A stretch of 16,137 nt of DNA from an uncultured Mycoplasmatota bacterium (GTDB taxonomy: Bacteria; Bacillota_I; Bacilli_A; RF39; UBA660): contig CAMMBO010000017.1 in the NCBI GenBank assembly GCA_946494435.1, positions 1 to 16,137 on the forward strand, in the 5' to 3' direction. Position numbers and translations under genes: made by a program. Each line of letters starts with the position of its first letter. Within the stretch, counting starts at the first letter, position 1. Positions 12,718-16,137 of this stretch are shown piece by piece. The notes beneath the pieces are model-generated. The model saw nothing but the letters and a program-made list of their open reading frames with translations. It made no database searches and was not told the DNA's origin.

Positions 12718-13837
12718 AGAAGTTGTTTTAATAGTTGTATCTTTTGTAATAGGAGGTGTTTTAACCTTTGTAATTATAGGGGGAGATGATTTAATTAGTA
12801 ATAATAGTAGCTCTAGTACAAATAGTGGACTAACTTGTAGTTCAGCTGACTGTACTAAAGTAGTTGTAGATGAGTCTGGTATTAGTGAAGCGGTTCAAAA
12901 AGTTTATGATGGAGTTTTGATGGTTAGAAATTATCAAAATGATGAAGTAGCTTCTACAGGTACTGGTTTTGTTTATAAAATAGAAGGAGACTATGCTTAT
13001 GTTATGACTAATCAACATGTTGTAGATAATGCTGATAAAGTTACTTTAATTACTTCAAAAGATGAAGAGATAGATGGTGAAGTATTAGGAGGAGACTCTT
13101 ATGTTGATATTGCTATTATTAAGATAAAAAAATTTGATGGTATAAAAGCTTTACAACTTGGTAATAGTGAAAATGCTAAGTTAGGTGATTTAGTATTTAC
13201 TATTGGTAGTCCTTTAGGTTATGAATATAGAGGTAGTGTTTCTACGGGTCATTTAGCAGGTAAAGATAGATTAGTTAGTGTTAGTACTGATAGTAATACT
13301 AGTGGAAGCGACTGGGTTATGAAAGTATTACAAACAGATGCTGCGATTAATCCAGGGAATAGTGGAGGACCTTTAATGAATACTAATGGCGAAGTTATAG
13401 GGGTTATTTCTATGAAGTTTGTACAAACAGAAGTAGAAGGTATGGGATTTGCTATTCCTATAGAGTATGTTAATAGTAAGATAGAGACTTTAGAAAAAGG
13501 AGAAAAGATTGAATGGCCATTACTTGGTGTTTCTATGATTAATGTTAGCGATGCTAAGAATAGTTATAGATATAATTATAATATACCTAATGATGTAAAC
13601 AGTGGTGTTGTAGTTGCTGGTATTCAATCTGGAAGTGGTGCAGCGGACTCTGACTTAAAAGAAGGAGATATTATTACGAAACTTAATGGAGAAAAAGTAC
13701 AGGATTCTGCTTATTTAAGATATGAGCTTTACAAATATTCTGTAGGTGATACAATAGAGATAACTTATATAAGAGATGGAAAAGAACATACAACTAAAGT
13801 TGCATTGACTAGTAGTAATAGTAGTAATCAATCATAG
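12698..13837 (+). CDS. HtrA/DegP-type membrane-anchored serine protease with PDZ domain
   Basis: A 379-residue protein. An N-terminal anchor helix (about 8-28) is followed by a Ser/Asn-rich linker with two cysteines (Cys47, Cys52). The trypsin-like domain has His107 in MTNQHVVDNA, Asp137 in SYVDIAIIKI and Ser222 in NPGNSGGPL, a complete catalytic triad. One PDZ domain (about 280-370) contains SGVVVAGIQSGSGA and LKEGDIITKLNG. HtrA proteases degrade misfolded exported proteins at the outer face of the membrane. The start lies 20 bases inside the Abi gene, with GAGGAG upstream. The Ser/Asn tail (TSSNSSNQS) is encoded by a short AGTAGTAAT repeat. The size and single PDZ fit Firmicutes HtrA (YkdA/YvtA type). 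Confidence 0.93.
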   Translation: MSSERIKEVVLIVVSFVIGGVLTFVIIGGDDLISNNSSSSTNSGLTCSSADCTKVVVDESGISEAVQKVYDGVLMVRNYQNDEVASTGTGFVYKIEGDYAYVMTNQHVVDNADKVTLITSKDEEIDGEVLGGDSYVDIAIIKIKKFDGIKALQLGNSENAKLGDLVFTIGSPLGYEYRGSVSTGHLAGKDRLVSVSTDSNTSGSDWVMKVLQTDAAINPGNSGGPLMNTNGEVIGVISMKFVQTEVEGMGFAIPIEYVNSKIETLEKGEKIEWPLLGVSMINVSDAKNSYRYNYNIPNDVNSGVVVAGIQSGSGAADSDLKEGDIITKLNGEKVQDSAYLRYELYKYSVGDTIEITYIRDGKEHTTKVALTSSNSSNQS

Positions 13838-13852
13838 AAAGATGGGGATTTT

Positions 13853-14572
13853 ATGGATAAGTTATTACCTAATATGGTTATTTTAGAAAAAGAAGAAAGA
13901 GCGGCTCTTCCTTCTTTTTGCAGTTTTGTTAATGAGAATAGAGATAGTTTAAGTGACTATCAAAAAAGTATTATTGCAGATTATATTATTAGAAAAGGAT
14001 GCGGTGTTAGAAAAGATAAAACTAATGAGGGCATTTATAAATTTTTAAGTAGTTATTTAATAGCTAATATAGGAGATATTAGTTTTAGTCTTTATGGTAA
14101 TTCTGTTAGAGAGATAAGTCTAGGTAATATTACAGTAGGTCCTTTATTTAGTAGTAATTTTACTAATGAGGAATTATCTGATAGATACTTTAGCAAGAAG
14201 AATAGTTGTGGTGTTTTACCAAGTGTTGATAATATGAAAAAATTATTTATAGGTTATGGTGATAAAACTATATTTAGTAATGATAAAAGACATTGTGATG
14301 AAGATATTAGAAATGTACATATAGGAGAATATTATTTTAATGTAGATAATATTTTAAAAGAAGAGGATAATCCTTGTATATTAAGATTTACTAATCCTTA
14401 TAAAGATGAATTACAAATAAATGTATTATCTTTTGATAAAGAAGGTAATCTTTTATATGATGATATCTATATTAATTATTTAGAGAGTTCTGATGGTGTT
14501 AATTATCAAGTAGTTAGACAATTACATAATGAATTAGAAGATATTAATAATTTACATAGAAGAGGAAAATAG
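13853..14572 (+). CDS. Unrecognised 239-residue protein downstream of HtrA
   Basis: I do not recognise this protein. It has no signal peptide and no membrane segment, so it is probably cytosolic. The N-terminal third is helical and charged (KEERAALPSFCSFVNENRDSLSDYQKSIIADYI). The middle has beta-rich stretches (ISFSLYGNSVREISLGNITVG), and the C-terminus ends in an acidic, His-containing helix. Cysteines near 22, 50, 115, 144 and 170 have no CxxC arrangement. An SD-like GGGGA is 5-6 bases before the ATG, and the gene starts 15 bases after the HtrA stop, so it is probably the third gene of the Abi-HtrA transcript. The strong AT bias and AGA/AGT codon use match its neighbours. Confidence 0.6.
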   Translation: MDKLLPNMVILEKEERAALPSFCSFVNENRDSLSDYQKSIIADYIIRKGCGVRKDKTNEGIYKFLSSYLIANIGDISFSLYGNSVREISLGNITVGPLFSSNFTNEELSDRYFSKKNSCGVLPSVDNMKKLFIGYGDKTIFSNDKRHCDEDIRNVHIGEYYFNVDNILKEEDNPCILRFTNPYKDELQINVLSFDKEGNLLYDDIYINYLESSDGVNYQVVRQLHNELEDINNLHRRGK

Positions 14573-14575
14573 GTA

Positions 14576-14603
14576 TTGATTATATTAGGTATTAAGTGAT
14601 AAT
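14576..14603 (+). promoter_or_regulatory. Promoter of the poly-G small ORF transcript
   Basis: TTGATT (14576-14581), a 16-base spacer and GATAAT (14598-14603). The predicted start near 14610 gives a leader of about 30 bases containing GGAAGGAAG before the ATG at 14641. Confidence 0.5.
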
Positions 14604-14640
14604 ATATAGTTAACAAGGATAAGGGAAGGAAGTAATTGAC

Positions 14641-14784
14641 ATGGCTAATTTTAATTTTTGGGGTAAAATAATTCGTCATTTTTCTAAAATTCTGTGTTTA
14701 CAATGTGTTATCTGGGGGGGGGGGGCTTTAGTAAATATAAGTAATAGAATTACTTTCTTTCATAGTGTAAAAAGAATAGAGTAG
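14641..14784 (+). CDS. Putative 47-residue peptide containing a poly-G tract
   Basis: The ATG at 14641 follows GGAAGGAAG by 8 bases. It opens a 47-codon frame that starts MANFNFWGKIIRHFSKIL, contains CLQC and a Trp-Gly-Gly-Gly run encoded by the G tract, and ends SVKRIE. The N-terminal half is basic and amphipathic. One G more would change the tail and end after 34 residues; one G fewer would end a few residues after the tract. It has its own promoter and terminator, and its last codons run into the terminator stem. It could be a phase-variable peptide, a small antimicrobial or toxin-like product, or non-coding. I recognise no family. Confidence 0.35.
   Translation: MANFNFWGKIIRHFSKILCLQCVIWGGGALVNISNRITFFHSVKRIE
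14714..14725 (+). repeat. Run of 12 G in AT-rich DNA
   Basis: Twelve consecutive G, the only such tract in the window, lying inside the small ORF at 14641. Homopolymeric G tracts of this length mutate by slipped-strand mispairing. Read length errors in such tracts are also common. Confidence 0.9.
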
Positions 14785-14804
14785 AAGAGTATTCTATTCT
14801 TTTT
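14769..14804 (+). terminator. Bidirectional-looking terminator after the small ORF
   Basis: AAAAAGAATAGA (14769-14780) and TCTATTCTTTTT (14793-14804) are perfect 12-base complements around a 12-base loop, with the T-run as part of the stem. The A-run on the other side means it may also work on the minus strand. Confidence 0.8.
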
Positions 14805-14838
14805 ATAATGTCAAAAATATTGATATTTTTAACATTAT
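14805..14838. repeat. 16-bp inverted repeat (15 of 16 paired)
   Basis: Left arm 14805-14820 and right arm 14823-14838 are complementary except for one position, around a 2-base centre (TG). It directly follows the terminator and lies 70 bases before the surface-protein gene. A TTGATA (14820-14825) with GATAAT (14841-14846) at 15-base spacing overlaps it, so it could be the operator of that gene's promoter. Very tight loops favour a DNA-binding site over an RNA hairpin. Confidence 0.6.
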
Positions 14839-14907
14839 ATGATAATTTGAAAGAGTATAGAAGATAATGATTTGGGAAAGACTATTAAAAATAAGGAGGA
14901 GTAAAAG

Positions 14908-16137
14908 ATGAAGAAAAAGGAAAATATTATAATAATAGTAATGTTAGTAGTGTTGGTATTAGCAGTAATAGGAGTAAGTTATGCTGCATTTAGTTATAGT
15001 AAAACAGGAGAAAAAGTAAATAGTATAACGACAGGTTCGATTGTTATGACCTATGAAGAGACAAGTAATACAATATCATTAAATGAAGCTTTACCAACAA
15101 CAGATAAAACAGGAATGGTAAGAATGAATTCTGGGGAGTACTTTGATTTCAGTGTAAGTAGTGAAATAGTAGGAGATGTAAATATCAACTATGAGATAAG
15201 TGCAAAGGATGTAACAACATCAGATAGAAAGATAGATGGTTCTAATATAAAGTTATATTTAACTAGAGTAAACTCTGATGGTACAGAAGAAGGGTTAATG
15301 ACACCTGAAACATATAATGAAGAGGAAAGTTCTAATAGTTATACAGGAAGACCAGCAGGAGAAATGAGTTTATATACAAGTAGTATGAACTCTAGTGAGA
15401 GTAATAACTATAGACTTAGAATGTATGTAACAGAAGAATATAATCCTCAAGGAGATGGAGGAGGATTACAGTTTTCAGTACAGATAAATGTATATGGATT
15501 AGATAGAGTAGCAGAACCAGTAAGTGATGTGTTGCTAGCAAATATTCCTGAAGAAAGCCAATATGATGATGGAGTAGATACATTTATAACAGGAGAAGAC
15601 CCTAATAACTACATCTGGTATAGTGGAAAGTTATGGAGAGCGGTGAGTGTTAATAATGAAGCGAAGACTACTAAGTTAGTAACACAGTGGAATATAAGTG
15701 CAATTAACTATAATGCAAGTGGTAATTCAGCATTTGAAGGAAGTCACATGGAAATGTGGTTAAATGATACTTCTGTAGATGGATTCTTAGGTAATTTAAG
15801 AGATTATGAGAATTTTATTGTAACAGATGCTACATGGGATGCAACATTAGATGCCACTAGTTTAGGAAGTATAACAAGACCAAATGGAACTACCACAGTA
15901 ATCGATGCAGTAGGATTACTTAATATGTATGAATATCGATCTAGTTATACAGGAACAACATATAGTAATGGTTATTTAAGTAATGGACTTTGGTGGTGGA
16001 CCTTAACACCATATAGTGCGTCTCTCGTGCGTTGCGTGGACAGCGGTGGTAGCGCGAACATCAATGCTTCGACCTACGCGAGCGGTGTCCGGCCATCAAT
16101 AAATCTAAAATCTAGCGTTAAAATTGTAGATGGTGAT
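14908..16137 (+). CDS. Exported surface protein with C-terminal lectin-fold-like variable module (partial)
   Basis: The frame is open from the ATG at 14908 (AGGAGG at 14895-14900) to the window end: 410 residues, C-terminus missing. A hydrophobic signal or anchor (about 6-28, IIIIVMLVVLVLAVIGVSYAA) precedes a camelysin/TasA-like beginning (AAFSYSKTGEKVNSITTGSI) and a beta-rich region (about 50-200). From about 225 a second module starts (NYIWYSGKLWRAVSV) and runs through MEMWLNDTSVDGFLGNL, DAVGLLNMYEY and WWWTLTPYS (Trp362-364) to GVRPSINLKSSVKI. This W-W...S/T-P...G-V-R-P order resembles DUF6273/C-type-lectin-fold modules of Firmicutes surface proteins, some of which are diversified by DGRs. 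Codons 371-395 are unlike the rest of the gene: GC-rich and free of A-ending codons. The likely role is cell-surface binding; the ligand is unknown. Confidence 0.8.
   Translation, partial: MKKKENIIIIVMLVVLVLAVIGVSYAAFSYSKTGEKVNSITTGSIVMTYEETSNTISLNEALPTTDKTGMVRMNSGEYFDFSVSSEIVGDVNINYEISAKDVTTSDRKIDGSNIKLYLTRVNSDGTEEGLMTPETYNEEESSNSYTGRPAGEMSLYTSSMNSSESNNYRLRMYVTEEYNPQGDGGGLQFSVQINVYGLDRVAEPVSDVLLANIPEESQYDDGVDTFITGEDPNNYIWYSGKLWRAVSVNNEAKTTKLVTQWNISAINYNASGNSAFEGSHMEMWLNDTSVDGFLGNLRDYENFIVTDATWDATLDATSLGSITRPNGTTTVIDAVGLLNMYEYRSSYTGTTYSNGYLSNGLWWWTLTPYSASLVRCVDSGGSANINASTYASGVRPSINLKSSVKIVDGD
16011..16095 (+). other. Candidate DGR variable region
   Basis: GC content is 43 of 70 bases at 16021-16090, in a window where genes are mostly well under 35% GC. 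Of the 25 codons at 16018-16092, 18 end in G or C (11 in C) and none in A. Arg is CGT and CGG here, although AGA is used almost everywhere else. NNC codons scattered among adenine-free codons are what adenine-specific mutagenesis of AAC codons in a template repeat leaves behind. The tract lies between WWWTLTPYS and GVRPSINL, the usual place for a variable region in such folds. Confidence 0.65.

Noticed and set aside
1..16137. CRISPR arrays, tRNA or rRNA genes, integrase or transposase
   Set aside because: No regularly spaced repeats, no cloverleaf with a CCA end, and no protein with recombinase motifs was seen on either strand.
1..16137. Recoded TGA (Mycoplasma/Spiroplasma code)
   Set aside because: Tryptophan is TGG throughout, and genes such as the KilA-N, ATPase and copy 2 peptide genes end at TGA.

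Overview
The window is a low-GC chromosomal segment of a Firmicutes-type bacterium, probably a gut Bacilli or Mollicutes-related lineage such as RF39 or Erysipelotrichales (inference). The third codon position is mostly A or T, arginine is almost always AGA, and Shine-Dalgarno (SD) sites of AGGAGG type are common. Trp is TGG and TGA is used as a stop, so the code is the standard bacterial one. The left edge is the 3' end of rpsI (ribosomal protein S9). Several promoters have the extended -10 form TGnTAtaaT.

Layout. (1) 1-741: rpsI end, terminator, and an ImmA/IrrE-like protein without its HExxH zinc motif. (2) 784-2623: TraX-like membrane protein, holin and M23 endolysin in one direction, a lysis cassette with no phage structural genes beside it. 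A ZIP metal transporter converges on it (2646-3446, minus). (3) 3571-5825: KilA-N protein, then an AAA ATPase/DUF4143 protein whose strong promoter carries a palindrome made from a motif present three times. (4) 5903-8032: cell-wall amidase, then an operon of a secreted ComEC-like metallo-beta-lactamase lipoprotein and a DUF3006 protein. (5) 8042-9639: two near-identical cassettes of about 370 bp around a JAMM/MPN-domain gene. Each cassette encodes a 26- or 30-residue hydrophobic peptide, an SD-hiding hairpin, a stem joining the two RNA ends, and a convergent antisense RNA with its own promoter and terminator. They look like a pair of type I toxin-antitoxin modules. (6) 9632-11641 (minus): degenerate SpoIID-like protein and a zinc-dependent phospholipase C-like protein. 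(7) 11752-14572: Abi_2/HEPN abortive-infection protein overlapping an HtrA-type protease, then an unrecognised protein. (8) 14573-14907: a small ORF containing a run of 12 G, a terminator and a second large palindrome. (9) 14908 to the right edge: the first 410 residues of a large exported protein.

The most striking signal is in that last gene. Codons 371-395 (16018-16092) form a GC-rich island in which no codon ends in A, 11 end in C, and the fixed-looking codons avoid adenine. It lies at the end of a WW...GVRPSINL module resembling C-type-lectin-fold variable proteins. This is what a diversity-generating retroelement (DGR) target variable region looks like. The reverse transcriptase and template repeat are not in the window.

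How the parts may work together: much of the window is accessory (Abi protein, toxin-antitoxin-like cassettes, KilA-N and DUF4143 proteins, lysis genes). Its right end carries two candidate sources of surface or peptide variation, the poly-G tract and the DGR-like region. Functional links between the blocks are inference.
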